A stretch of 30,000 bases of DNA from Prorocentrum cordatum (GCA_963575745.1 CAUYUJ010018555.1:155001-185000), one strand, 5' to 3'. Counted from the first letter of the stretch, positions 8,029 to 17,214 are shown. Notes: a model not told the origin generated them from the letters alone. Program-made: numbers and translations.

Positions 8029-8545
8029 ACACCATCAAGTCGTACAGCCCAGGCTGGAGGTGGTGGTCTCTCTTCTGCCGCGCGCGTGCCATCAGCCCGC
8101 TACGGGAGGGCACGCTCGCGAATCGGAGGGAGGTGGAGGAGCTGCTGCTGGAGTTTGTCGTTCACCTGTCCAGGCGCGGGTGCAGGAAGGCGGGCCCCAT
8201 CAAGCAGTGCCTGAACGCGGTTCGCGCCCAGCGCCTGGCCCCCGGCATGGGCGACCTGACAGCGGGGGCAGGAAGGCTCTGGATGGCGATCGATGGCCTC
8301 AGGAGGCGAGATAGTGACGCCAAGCGGAAGAAGCTGGTCCCCCGCAGGATGATGCGGAGGATTCGGAAGACGCTGCAGCCAGGGAGGCTTCCGTGGGCGT
8401 GGCTCTTTGGGCGGCGGTGGTAATGGGATACTTCTTCCTGCTGGAGGCTAACGAGTACGGGTCCGGGGACCAACACGGCTACGGGAGCGGTAAGGGTCTG
8501 CGAGGGGTTGATGTCACCAGCGTGCGAGCCGTCCAGGAACTGGCC
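8025..8545 (+). pseudogene. Tyrosine recombinase (phage-integrase family) fragment, frameshifted
   Basis: The N-terminal SAM-like DNA-binding domain is visible from 8028. It reads TIKSYSPGWRWWSLFC, then EELLLEFVVHLSRRG (about 8133-8177), GPIKQCLNAVRAQRL, and LWMAIDGLRRR. This is the W...F..C / L..F...L / TI...L.AVR.. pattern of tyrosine recombinases in eukaryotic elements. A frameshift at about 8365-8390 moves the reading to a frame with AAVVMGYFFLLEANEYG and GLRGVDVT, which matches the start of the catalytic domain. The expected box I arginine (usual form LLRASEY) is replaced by Glu. The His-X-X-Arg and catalytic Tyr regions are absent. Homology ends where dispersed repeat A begins at 8546, so the gene is truncated as well as frameshifted. 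It could derive from a DIRS-like or Crypton-like element, or a host domesticated copy; the sequence does not decide. Confidence 0.65.
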
Positions 8546-8695
8546 CGTGGTCCTCGTGAGATAAAATGGTGCTCCGCATCACATCCGCATCAGAGGAGGA
8601 GGTGAGGAGAGAGGCGGCCTGAACGGCATGGCCATGAGGGCCAAGTGCCGCGATCCGCCGAGAGTGCGAAGCGGAAAGAGAGAGAGAACCAACAC
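8546..8695. repeat. Dispersed repeat A, copy 1
   Basis: About 145-150 bases match 9031-9175 in the same orientation, with a few substitutions and small indels. Shared blocks include GTGAGATAAAATGGTG, CCGCATCACATCCGCA and GATGGCCAAGTGCCGC-like segments, and both copies end in AACAC. Here it is followed after one base by repeat B. Confidence 0.85.
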
Positions 8696-8696
8696 G

Positions 8697-8799
8697 TGGA
8701 CGTTAGTTATAACAGAGTGTTTGGCTCGCGCGCGTAGCCTCTCCTTGCCTTCCCGCACTCTTTGCTCAGGGCCTCCAGCGAGGCCAGCGCTCATTTTAA
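8697..8799 (-). repeat. Dispersed repeat B, copy 2
   Basis: This is the second copy of the repeat at 4007-4109. It directly follows repeat A, with no microsatellite between. On the minus strand it reads EQRVREGKERLRARAKHSV. Most differences from copy 1 are transitions. Confidence 0.85.
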
Positions 8800-9030
8800 G
8801 GGTCCCACCCGCCCGCACCTTTTGTGGGTGGGGCCTGCAGTGGCGTGTCTCTCGGCCCCACAACTGGGCACGGGAGGCCGACGCGCGCCCGCCAGCATTG
8901 CTGGTTGGCGCGTGACCTCCCCCGTGGGCACAGGCGGCCCTGGCAGACAGGCTGCCGTGCCGTGGGGGGCAGGCGGCCCCGGGCAGACAGGCTGCCGGGC
9001 CGCAAGCTCGCGCCTCAGAGGATAGGGCGC
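8800..9030. other. Spacer with a 39-bp tandem duplication
   Basis: The only structure seen is a duplicated unit beginning CAGGCGGCCC at 8931 and again at 8970 (period 39), each followed by GGCAGACAGGCTGCCG. The rest is GC-rich and unrecognised. This spacer separates the two copies of repeat A. Confidence 0.6.
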
Positions 9031-9175
9031 CGTGGTCCCCGTGAGATAAAATGGTGCCTCCGCATCACATCCGCACCAGAAGAGGTGAGGAGAGAAGCGG
9101 CCTGAGCGGCATGGCCCATGATGGCCAAGTGCCGCAATCCGCCGAGAGTGCGAGGCGGAGAGCGAGGAGCAACAC
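9031..9175. repeat. Dispersed repeat A, copy 2
   Basis: This copy matches 8546-8695. It ends at AACAC and is followed immediately by a TCC array, whereas copy 1 is followed by repeat B. Confidence 0.85.
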
Positions 9176-9300
9176 CCTCCTCCTCCTCCTCCTCCTCCTC
9201 CTCCTCCTCCTCCTCTTCCTATTCCTCCATCCTCCCTCCTGCTCCTCCCTCCTGCTGCTGCTGCTCTTTCTCCTCCTCGTTCTCCTCGCCCCTCCCCCCT
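9176..9300. repeat. (TCC)n microsatellite
   Basis: TCC units with TGC, TTC and ATTCC variants, beginning exactly at the end of repeat A copy 2. A short TGC run occurs near 9254-9265. Confidence 0.9.
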
Positions 9301-9301
9301 C

Positions 9302-9452
9302 GATTCCTTGATGTGCCACATGCCCATGGTCGTCTTGTTCCACTTAGACTTGGAGGGGTCCGTGAACCTGAGGCAGTTGCCCGCGGCATCCCTGTTCTGC
9401 TCCGCCTCGCTGCGCCAGGGACCCCAGCGGGGACGCCACAAAAGAGGCCTGG
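9302..9452 (-). pseudogene. Exon-like island between two TCC arrays, unknown protein
   Basis: On the minus strand one frame reads a balanced segment: EAEQNRDAAGNCLRF, then TDPSKSKWNKTTMGMWHIKE. Residues on both sides come from microsatellites. It has the look of a real exon or a conserved domain piece, but I do not recognise the family. The plus frame (LFHLDLEGSVNLRQL) is also open, so strand is not certain. Confidence 0.25.
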
Positions 9453-9490
9453 CCTCCTCCTCCTCCTCCTCCTCCTCCTCCTCCTCCTCC

Positions 9491-9523
<33 letters not shown>

Positions 9524-9602
9524 CCATCGTCATCTTCATTACCATCATCATCAGCATCATCATGATCATCATAATCATGATCATGATCGTGATCATCATC
9601 AC

Positions 9603-9647
<45 letters not shown>

Positions 9648-10279
9648 AATCATCATCATCATCAACAGCAGGATCATCATCGCCATCATCATCAGCAGCA
9701 TGATCATCATCACCCCCTATCACCACCGTCATCATCAGCATCAGCAGCAGCATCATCACTATGACCATCCTTACCATCCTCATCATCATGATCAGCATCA
9801 CCATCCTCGTCATCGTCATCATCATCATCAGCAGCATCAGCATCAGCATCAGCATCATCATCATCATCATCATCAGCATCATCATCATCATTATCACCAT
9901 CATCAACATCTTCATCATCATCAGCAGCACCATCAGCATCACCAGCATCTTCGTCATACTCAGCACCATCATCAGCATCAGCATCGCCATCGTCATCATC
10001 ACCATCTTTAGGCCACCATCGCTAGCATCAGCTTCAGCATCACCAATACAACCATCACCAGCATCATCGTCACCATCAACAACATCATCAACAGCATCAT
10101 CAACACCACCGTCACCATCATCACCATCACCACCATCCCAATCCCCATCCCCATCCCCATCGTCAGCATCAGCATCAGCATCATCATCAGCATCATCATC
10201 AGCATCAACATCAGCATCAACATCAGCATCAGCATCACCACCATCTTCATCCTCCTCCTCCTCCTCCTCCTCCTCCTCC

Positions 10280-10320
<41 letters not shown>

Positions 10321-10330
10321 GTCACCGTCA
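9453..10330. repeat. Compound TCC / ATC microsatellite
   Basis: A TCC run (about 9453-9492) passes directly into ATC repeats with CAG, CAC, GTC and GAT variants (about 9490-10003 and 10020-10245). A second TCC-to-ATC switch follows at about 10250-10330. On the plus strand the frames give Ser, Ile or His; on the minus strand Asp or Met. The very long minus frame 8791-10605 (poly-Asp) is an artefact of this array. Confidence 0.95.
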
Positions 10331-11150
10331 TCCTCATCGTCACCACCATGGCTGTTCCTGGCCCGAGCTGGGAGAGTAGTGCACGAAACTCGGGCACTGC
10401 GTGGGCAGGCTTGTGAAAACCCGTCGTCCGCGCGGGCCTTTTCATGGCAGGCAGACGTGATCGTGCCCAGGGTGGACGTGTGGATTGTGCGCCAAGTCTT
10501 AGCTCGGGCGTGTCCCCCTACAGAGGGATTTTGGGCGAAAAAATAAAAATACTCAGGACATACACCAACATAGCCAAACAACTCGTCCCCAGACCATTTT
10601 TTCACTATTCTTGGGTATTCCTCCTGTAGATGGACAGGCCCGGCTTAAACCAAGTCGGGCACAGCAGCATCGACCTGGGCGTGCCGCGCTTCGCGTCGTG
10701 AATAGAAGCGCACGCCAGACATCGCCTTGTGCGGCTCGAGCAGGTCGAGGAAGAGGGCGGCGCGGTGGCACGGGTCGGGCGAAAGGGAGGGATAGCAAAG
10801 GGGGGTTTGAGAATCAGCTCGCGTAGACGATTTTCTCGGCGCCTCCCGGCGCTGGAGGCGACTGTGTATCGAGGAATGGGCCCCTCGGAGGGGCCGAAAC
10901 CAGCTGCATGCAGCAAATTTCGTAACCCCCTCTTTCCCAATTCCCCCCTTTCGTCCGGCCGGAGTGGCACAGCAAGCGGAGTGAAGGACCAACCTTGCCC
11001 GAGAGTCCCAGGAGCAAGTCGGAGCCTGGCACGCCCCCTGCCTCCGAGCAGGACGCTGGCAGGGATGGCCTCATCCTGGACCCCGAAAGAAACACTTCGG
11101 ACTGCATGGCAAGCCGATAAATAGTTGGGATCCCAAGTTCCACAACCTCG
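10331..11150. other. Unique sequence, no gene recognised
   Basis: This stretch lies between the ATC array and the retrotransposon. It holds mixed-composition sequence with an A-rich patch near 10536-10555. Open frames on both strands show no recognisable domain. No terminal repeats, tRNA or snRNA were seen. Confidence 0.35.
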
Positions 11151-11157
11151 CCAGTCG

Positions 11158-11168
11158 TCGTCGTCGTA

Positions 11169-11222
<54 letters not shown>
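11158..11222. repeat. (GTC)n microsatellite
   Basis: About 21 GTC units with one GTA variant at 11167-11169. It lies immediately upstream of the LINE-like element, with its first coding-like sequence at 11228. Minus frames give poly-Asp or poly-Thr. Confidence 0.95.
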
Positions 11223-11223
<1 letters not shown>

Positions 11224-11227
11224 GGTG

Positions 11228-11640
11228 GAGGGGAGTCAAGCAAGGCCAAGCTGGACCTGGACGAGGAAATGGTCGTGCTGCAGAGGCAGCGGGCGACTGT
11301 CAAAGAGCACGCGGACCTCATCGCCAGATCATACAGAAGGAGGGGGCTCTGGGGACCCCAGCGCCAGCGACGCCAGGCACGCAGTTGGCCCAGGCGCTGG
11401 AGGCGGTCAAGGGCAGGATCGGCGATAGCGGCGCCTGCGTCACCACGCAGGTGAAGTCGCGGCAGCGGAAGCAGCCACGGCAGCAGCAGACGCAGCAGCA
11501 GCTAAGCAGGCGGCAACGCGTGCAGGAGCCGCCCAAGCAGCAGAGGAGGCAGCAAGAGCCGTCGGTGGTGCACAAGGGGAGGCAACCGACATCCCTACAG
11601 GCGTATGGACCTGGATCTGGATGATGATACTGGGGGCTAT
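11228..11640 (+). pseudogene. N-terminal coiled-coil-like part of the LINE
   Basis: The first frame reads KAKLDLDEEMVVLQRQRAT and then VKEHADLIARSYRRRG, a charged, probably helical segment. After a frame change near 11340 it continues TQLAQALEAVKGRIG and a Gln and Arg-rich stretch to about 11624. No catalytic motif is present. In related elements this region precedes the endonuclease, so assignment rests mainly on position. Confidence 0.4.
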
Positions 11641-11660
11641 TCGACCTTTGTGCAGGAGCC

Positions 11661-12700
11661 GTGTCCGATCCAGACCAGCTTCGCGAGGCTAGGAAGCAGA
11701 GGCGCGAGGAGCTCGAGACCGCAGGCTACAAGCGGAGGAAGGTCGCCGCACCTCCCACCCCACCCGCAGAGGCGCAGGGAGGTGCCCCTGGGGCAGGCTG
11801 GACAATAGCGAAACGCGTCAACATGGGCAAGAGAAGGTCCCAGACGCACTCCAGCTTTGGGGTCGTGAGCGCGAACGGCTCGGGCGGGGGACCGCTCGCG
11901 GCGCTGTGGGCGGCGGAGCCTAGCAAGACAACGCAGACGGCGAGCTGCTTGTGCGTGCAGAAGACGCAGCTGTCCGGGAAGAGGCCGAAGGCGGAGGAGC
12001 AGTGGTGTAGGCAGCACGGCATCGCAGCGGCGCTGGCGGCAGGCACGGCTCGCGAGGGCTCCAGCGAGGGGCCTCGAGGGGGCACGGGCGTCTTGGTCCG
12101 TGCCTCCAGGGCATGGCGGAGCCAGCTGACCCTGGCTCCAGGCAAGTGGGCGCCGAGGGCAGGTGCGCGGCGGGTGCCAGGTTCACTGTACCTCGCCCAA
12201 ACAGTCGGAGGGACTACTAGCGGGTGGCCAGGAGCGGCGCTCGACCCGGTTCTGGTCCAATGGAGAGCGAAGTTGGACATGGTGCAGGAGGTGCCGCAAA
12301 ACATCATCACCGTGTGGATCTCGGAGGCCCGCGAGGAGGCGGAGGCCCTCAACTCCAGGTTCGCCTACAAGCGCCGCCGGGACCTCTGCGAGTGGATTCG
12401 ATCCTCGCTGGCGGTCGGAGGCAAGCAGGCCCACTCCGTCAGGCACGGGCCCAGAGGCTGGGTGCCCGAGAAGCTGGGGGCCCAAGGGAGCCCTAGCGGA
12501 GGCCAGAAGGGGGTGGACGCAGTGGCGGCGTGCTGGGCGGGCGAGGTCTGGACGCAGAAGACGGGGATGGATTCCGAAGGCCGGGGCCCAAATTGGGGCA
12601 GAGCCCCTGGGACGGCCAGAGCGCGGCCGCCGATGGGGCGTCCCTTGAGGAGGCCCACGGTCAAGGAGGCAAGGAAGGCGGCCAAGGCGTTTGGCTCCTC
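11661..12700 (+). pseudogene. AP-endonuclease-like segment and linker of the LINE
   Basis: This is an open frame of 366 codons from 11661 to 12761. Residues about 66-75 (FGVVSANGSG) fit the first Asn motif of the endonuclease/exonuclease/phosphatase fold. Residues 96-104 (CLCVQKTQL) fit the LQET motif, but the catalytic Glu is Lys. GGTGVLVR (about 140-147) fits the next strand. The later Asp and His motifs were not found and the domain is much shorter than the usual 220 or so residues, so part is deleted. The linker that follows, with EEAEALNSRFAYKRRRD and LCEWIRSSLAVGGK, is the kind of helical region found between endonuclease and reverse transcriptase. Nicking activity would be lost. Confidence 0.6.
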
Positions 12701-14105
12701 AGTGGGCGGGGCGCGGACCATTTCAACTCGAGGCAGCTGGAGCACATATCAGACGACCTGATGGAAATGCTCATCGCGTTCGGCATGCCGACGAAGGTGG
12801 TGGGCACGCTGCCCGAGGAAACCATCTGCTGCATGATCGTCATGCTGGCAAAGGAGAGCGGAGGCTGGAGGCTCATCGGCCTCTTGCAAAGGTTCCCCAG
12901 ATGGTGGGCGCGCATGCGGAGAACCGAAGCGGGGAGGTGACGCCGCCAACTTCTGGGGGGGGTCAGGGGCGAGCCGCCGCTGAAGCGGTGTGGTGGCAGG
13001 CACTGCACAACTAGGCGAGCAGATCGCAGCGCCTCGACGTGCTCCTCGACCTTTGGAAGGCTTACGTGGAAGCACTCGCCATAGCGCAGCAGAGGGCGCT
13101 GGACATGGGCTACCCCGAGCAGCTGATCCAGGCTGCCCTGTGCATGCACGGTGGACACAGGTACATCATGATCGATGGGGCCGTCAGCTCGAAAGCCAAA
13201 CGGCTTGCGAGTGGGCTCGTCGCTGGGTGCAGCCACGCGGGTCGGACCCCCAGATGCGATACGATGGTGCTTGAGGCGTAACACAGGCGCTGCTGGCAGG
13301 AGGTGAGCGTGGCCATCATGTTTGACGACTGCTCACTTCGCATGGCGGGTAACTTCTGGGAGGCGGCGCATTATGTGGCGGGCGCCGCCGGAGGCTTCAT
13401 CTTGGGCCTGGAGAGCGACATGGGTTGCATCGTTTCACGGGTCAAGTCGGAGGTCCTGGCGTCCTCGGACAGGTTGCGGGAAGACCTGGTCAAGATCATC
13501 AACCTGGGACAGCTCATGCAGTCAGACAAGGCGCGCAACCAAGGGGTGAACTACGGCGCCAAGGCGGTGGCGTCAGCGGTTGCAGAGAAAAGGCAGGTCA
13601 AATCGGTGGACCCCCCCGCATCGGCCAGGCAACAGGAGCGCACATACCCAGCGCGCAGAAATTTGTGCAGAGTGGGTCGCTGCCTGCAACGGGTTCCGGC
13701 CGCGAGGCCATGGCGTGGGCTGCAGCGGGGGAGGAGCCAGGTAGCTTCCACGATCTTCGGCAGGGCGCCAGGACCCAGCGTGGCGCTCAACTTCCTGGTA
13801 TTAGCCACGGTGCGTGACGACCTGCTGCTCCAGCACGCCTTCGGGCTTCTGGAGTCGTGGGCCAAAAGGGTACAGCTGGCCGTGGAGCGAAATGGCCGCA
13901 GGGCTCTCTTGAGCGCGCTCATGGGCGCAAAGGGAGGTGCACCTGACCAAAGGGTCCAAGGGCCTGGCCGGAGCGGGGCCAACCTGCGCGGTCCTGGTCG
14001 CATGTCAGCGCCGGATGGCACATGGAGACGGTCAGGATAGTCAAGGACGACCTGGGCAGGGAGCTGGACCTCGTGGCGAGCGGGGCACCACACGCTGCAA
14101 GAGGA
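12700..14105 (+). pseudogene. Reverse transcriptase domain of the LINE
   Basis: The domain starts in one frame with GADHFNSRQLEHISDDL, PTKVVGTLPEE, and GGWRLIGLLQRFPRWWA (fingers and motif 2 region). It then shifts to another frame near 12940. Motif A is LLDLWKAYVEAL (about 13042-13077), keeping the first Asp. SSKAKRLASGLVAG matches the region before the catalytic loop. Motif C is IMFDDCSL (about 13315-13340), so both Asp of the xxDD box survive although the preceding Tyr is Phe. Stops at 13012 and 13279 interrupt this frame. The thumb-like region (SRVKSEVLASSDRLRED and onward) continues to about 14040. A shifted frame (METVRIVKDDLGREL) runs to the low-complexity insertion at 14106. Confidence 0.75.
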
Positions 14106-14306
14106 GCGCCCAGAATCGAATCGAGAAGCCGGATCGGCCATCGAGATGAATCGGATCGGCGGAGTTCGGCAGCCGAGTCGGGAAAAGTCGAATCAGCGGA
14201 AATCGGACTCCAATGAGAAATCGGAACCCAAATCGGAATCCCAAGTCGAATCGAATCGGAAGCCATCGAAATCGAATCGAGTCGAATTGGAGGAATCGAA
14301 ATGAGC
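14106..14306 (+). repeat. Degenerate AATCG-rich low-complexity insertion
   Basis: About 200 bases are dominated by AATCG, GATCGG and GAATCGAG-like units, with a composition unlike the retroelement on both sides. Coding-like sequence resumes at 14310 (LWRDAVDHHEELELVRHG). This looks like a repeat that grew or inserted between the reverse transcriptase and RNase H parts. Confidence 0.75.
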
Positions 14307-15020
14307 CCTGAACAGGGCGTCGTGAGGGCGCTGTGGCGTGACGCGGTCGACCACCATGAGGAGCTGGAGCTGGTGAGACACGGCGGTGCCGCGGATGGCT
14401 TCAGGAAGAGGTTCCTGTCGGCGAAGGCGCCCGCGAGAGTGGCAGCTCGCAGCTCGTCGGCGCGCGACGCCCTGGTGGCGTGCCCGTGGCCGGCGGCACG
14501 CCGAGCCAGGGCGTGCCCGACCGAAGGCCTCCTCGGCCAGAGGCCCGGGGGGCCGCGAGAAGGAAGGCACAAAGAAAGCACGTGGCGCGGAAGTGCCCCG
14601 CCCTCGACGGGGACGCACACGGACATGTTGGCACCGTGTGTGTCCTCCCTGGGGGGCGCGCGCCCGAGCCGAGCACATACAGTATGACCCGCTCGTAGTA
14701 CAGATCGTTTCCCGAGCGGTACGGCCAGAACGCGCCCGCCACGGAGCTCATACTACAAGATCTCTCAGCGCGCGCCGCCCCTTTGGGGGGGGGGTGCGAC
14801 GCGCACGCAGTATCAGTATGTTGGGATCGACGCCGATCGACAGCCAGAGGATACTGCAGCACGGCGAGTCTCCCGCCTTCGCCGTGCTGCCACAAGCTGA
14901 GGCGGCGAACCCAGCAGGCAGCGCTGATCACCCCACTTGGTCGAGGGAGCTCGTGGCGGGCACCGCTGCCCTTCCGCACCATCCTGAGAAGGACGGGCAA
15001 CAGCCCAGGCGGCTGCATGG
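14307..15020 (+). pseudogene. Linker between reverse transcriptase and RNase H, with an odd patch
   Basis: The frame from 14301 has retroelement-like character to about 14520 (FRKRFLSAKAPARVAARSS). The rest, 14580-14820, is not recognisable. It includes a short patch, 14690-14765, with two near-inverted ATACAGTATGA / TCATACTAC-type pieces and a G run near 14783-14793. RNase H begins at about 15027 in frame with 14386-15318. Confidence 0.35.
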
Positions 15021-15026
15021 TGCGGG

Positions 15027-15480
15027 AGGTCTTTTTGTTGTCGGCTCGGCAACCCGCACTAGGGACCCCCAGCTAGCCGGGGCTGGCTGGGCCGCCGTGT
15101 CGACGTGGGCGGACGACGCCGCGCGCACAGCCCTGTGGGGGAACGTGCCCTGGCCACTCCTTCATGACAGTGGGGCGGGGGAGTTGCAGGCAGCGGCCAT
15201 CGCCCTCGAGAACTGCCTGGGGCCCATCACCCCGTACACCGAGTCGTCCATGGTCCACGACCGTTGGCAAACAGGTAAACGCTTGTGTACCGAGTGGAGG
15301 CGAGCAAACAGCAGCTAGTGGACCACGGCGAGCAGAACGTCATCGTGGTCAAGATCAAGGCCTACTGCACGGAATACGACGTCCACGAGGAGCGCATCTC
15401 GGACAGGCAACGCGCGGGCACTGCCACGACGGACCTGCGTGCCAAGCAAGGAGCCCGCATCCACGGCATTCTGCAGCAGG
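15027..15480 (+). pseudogene. RNase H domain of the LINE
   Basis: The domain is recognisable from GLFVVGSAT...LAGAGWAAV (first strand and following loop), GAGELQAAAIAL (helix with the conserved Glu) and ITPYTESSMV (second acidic motif). After a frameshift near 15290 it continues VIVVKIKAYCTEYDV and TTDLRAKQGARIH (last acidic motif). The first catalytic Asp of the usual TDGS is Val and the second motif has Glu instead of Asp. The His position after KIKA is Tyr. The domain is therefore inactive in addition to the frameshift. RNase H would remove the RNA template strand during reverse transcription. Confidence 0.7.
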
Positions 15481-15559
15481 AGGGGGGCTGGACCGCATCC
15501 AGTAGGCGGAGGACCTCGCGAAGGAGGCGGCTGCGTGGATAGGAGAGGCCATGCAGTGA

Positions 15560-16329
15560 GGCTGCGCCCTCTGAGGGCTGCGGACGGCCCCGCGGCGCCA
15601 GGCCTGGAGGCGATCAGATGCGCCTGGCCAGGGTGCAGGAGACAATCGCAGGCCGAGCGTGAGGTAAACGGCGTGGCATGCCCGAGCAGAGCGTGCGACG
15701 TCTGCGGCACGACCATGGTCACGGAGTTGGGTGCGAAGTGGAGCTGCAAAAGCTGCGCGTGCACTGGATTGCCGCGCAGCTTCAGCAGCTCCACGGATGC
15801 CGTGCAACGGCAGCTGAAGAGCATGGAAGATGCGGCGAGCCTGCTCAAACCAGTGGTGGAGATGGGGTCGGCAGGGCGAGTGGACGCGACAGCAGCTACT
15901 ATGGCGGCGGCGGTCGGCGTAGCGGTCTCGCCCCTGCCGGAGAACCAGTCGCGCGTGGCGGATGACCCGGAACACATGTGGACGAGGAACACCAGGGGCG
16001 GCAACGCTCGGGGCGCCCGAGGTAGAGGGGGCCGCAACCTGGTGGCCTTGGGGGTCATGGCAGAGGACGAGCACGCGGGCGAGGGCGTGGAAGGAAGGCC
16101 GAAGCGCAGGAGGGGGCAGAACCCGCCCGTCCCGCGTGCTCTGCTCGGCGAGGCAGAGGGTCTTCTGCACGAGGAGTGGGCACCACGCGGCGCCAGCGAG
16201 GGTCAGGCACCCCACGGGGTCTTGCCCCTGCAGGGCCGTCGACTGACAGAGAGACGCCCTCCGCCGCCTGCAGATGAAGGGGAACTGGGACACACAAATT
16301 CGCCGGCCCAACGGGCCAGGGCGTGCTAA
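15560..16329 (+). pseudogene. C-terminal cysteine-containing region of the LINE
   Basis: The frame 15439-16329 stays open for 296 codons. It contains CAWPGC, then CDVCGTTM and AKWSCKSCACTG (about 15690-15770), a possible zinc-binding CxxC...CxxC pair. A helical segment follows (QRQLKSMEDAASLLKPVVE), then a basic Arg and Gly-rich tail ending at a stop at 16327-16329. Its position after RNase H suits the C-terminal region of this LINE type. The long open frame here contrasts with the broken parts upstream. Confidence 0.5.
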
Positions 16330-16410
16330 GATCTCCGGTACCTGGTTAACAGTATTTCTAGTTCGCGCTCGCGGGGCGGCCCCTGGGGGTCCCCGGACGA
16401 AAAGTACCCC

Positions 16411-16465
16411 GGCAAGGTCCCGGCAAGTCCCCGGCAAGTCCCCGGCAAGGTCCCGGCAAGGTCGG
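16411..16465 (+). repeat. 11-bp tandem repeat, five regular copies
   Basis: Five units begin at 16411, 16422, 16433, 16444 and 16455, each of the form GGCAAGTCCCC or GGCAAGGTCCC. Period is exactly 11. They form the regular left end of a longer degenerate array. Confidence 0.95.
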
Positions 16466-17214
16466 GCCAGAGATGCCGGAGTTCTGTTTCGGAGTCCAAG
16501 AGGGCTCCAGATCGGTCCAAGAGGGCCCCGAGAAGCTTTCTAGACGGTCCAAGAGAGGCCCGAGACGGCCAAAGATCGCCCGAAGACGCCCCAGATGGCC
16601 CCAAGACAGCCCAAGAGGCCTCCAAGACGCTCCAAGGGCCTTCCAAGAGGCCTCCGAAGAGGGCCCCAAGTTGCCAAAATCGTTGATTTTCATTGGTTTT
16701 TTCGATGTTTTTTTGCGTTCTGGCCTTTTCGCTTCCGGACGCTCCAAGAGGGCCCAAGAGGCCTTCAAGACTGCTCCAAGACGGCCCACGAGGCTCCCAA
16801 GACGGCCCCGGAGCGGCCCAAGAGCGCCCCCCAGACGGCCCAAGTGCTGCCCAAGGCGGACCAAGAGGCCCCAAGACGGGCCCAAGAGGGGCTCAAGAAG
16901 GGAACCGAGAACTGAAAAATCGAGCCCTCCGCCCCAGAAGGCGCCCAGGACCCCGAAAGAGGCCCCAAGAGACTCTCCAAGACACCCCCAAGACGCCCCA
17001 ATAAGCTCCCGTGAGGCCCCAAGAGGACCAACAACGTCAGGCCCCAGGCCCCAAGAGGACCAACAAATACCGCCAAGAGCCCGCCGAAAGCCCCCCAAGA
17101 GACCGTCACGAGAGCTCAGGAGGCCCCCTGGAGGCCTCCCGAGTTCTCCAAGAGGCCTAAAAAGAGGCGCCAAGAGGCCCCAAACGGCCCCACCGAGGCT
17201 CCAAGAGGCCACGA
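16466..17214 (+). repeat. Degenerate 11-bp-period minisatellite
   Basis: About 750 bases of CCAAGAGGCCC / CAAGACGGCCC-type units. The 11-base spacing is clear at 16790-16850. One unrelated T-rich interruption lies at about 16674-16740. The long minus frame 16358-17293 (311 residues, rich in Gly, Leu, Ser, Trp) and the plus frame 16473-17771 are open because of the repeat, with an 11-residue periodicity (33 bases), and need not be genes. Confidence 0.85.

Larger units (their letters stand above)
11228..16329 (+). mobile_element. Decayed LINE-type (non-LTR) retrotransposon
   Basis: One ordered set of retroelement domains runs on the plus strand for about 5.1 kb: coiled-coil-like start, AP-endonuclease-like segment, reverse transcriptase, RNase H, and a cysteine-containing C-terminal region. 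This order is typical of APE-type LINEs with RNase H. The frame changes near 11340, between about 11600 and 11661, near 12700, near 12940, between about 14040 and 14386, and near 15290. There are in-frame stops at 13012-13014 and 13279-13281. It is therefore a dead copy. No poly-A tail or target-site duplication could be seen. The right limit is set at the stop of the last frame and may lie near 16365. Subparts are listed separately. Confidence 0.8.

Noticed and set aside
8791-10605. 604-codon minus-strand frame with long poly-Asp
   Set aside because: It is the ATC array read on the minus strand, joined to unrelated flanks. Only the short exon-like island at 9302-9452 is of interest.
14690-14765. 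Possible 5S rRNA or snRNA gene in the odd patch inside the LINE
   Set aside because: No recognisable 5S or U-snRNA core sequence could be matched, and pairing is weak.
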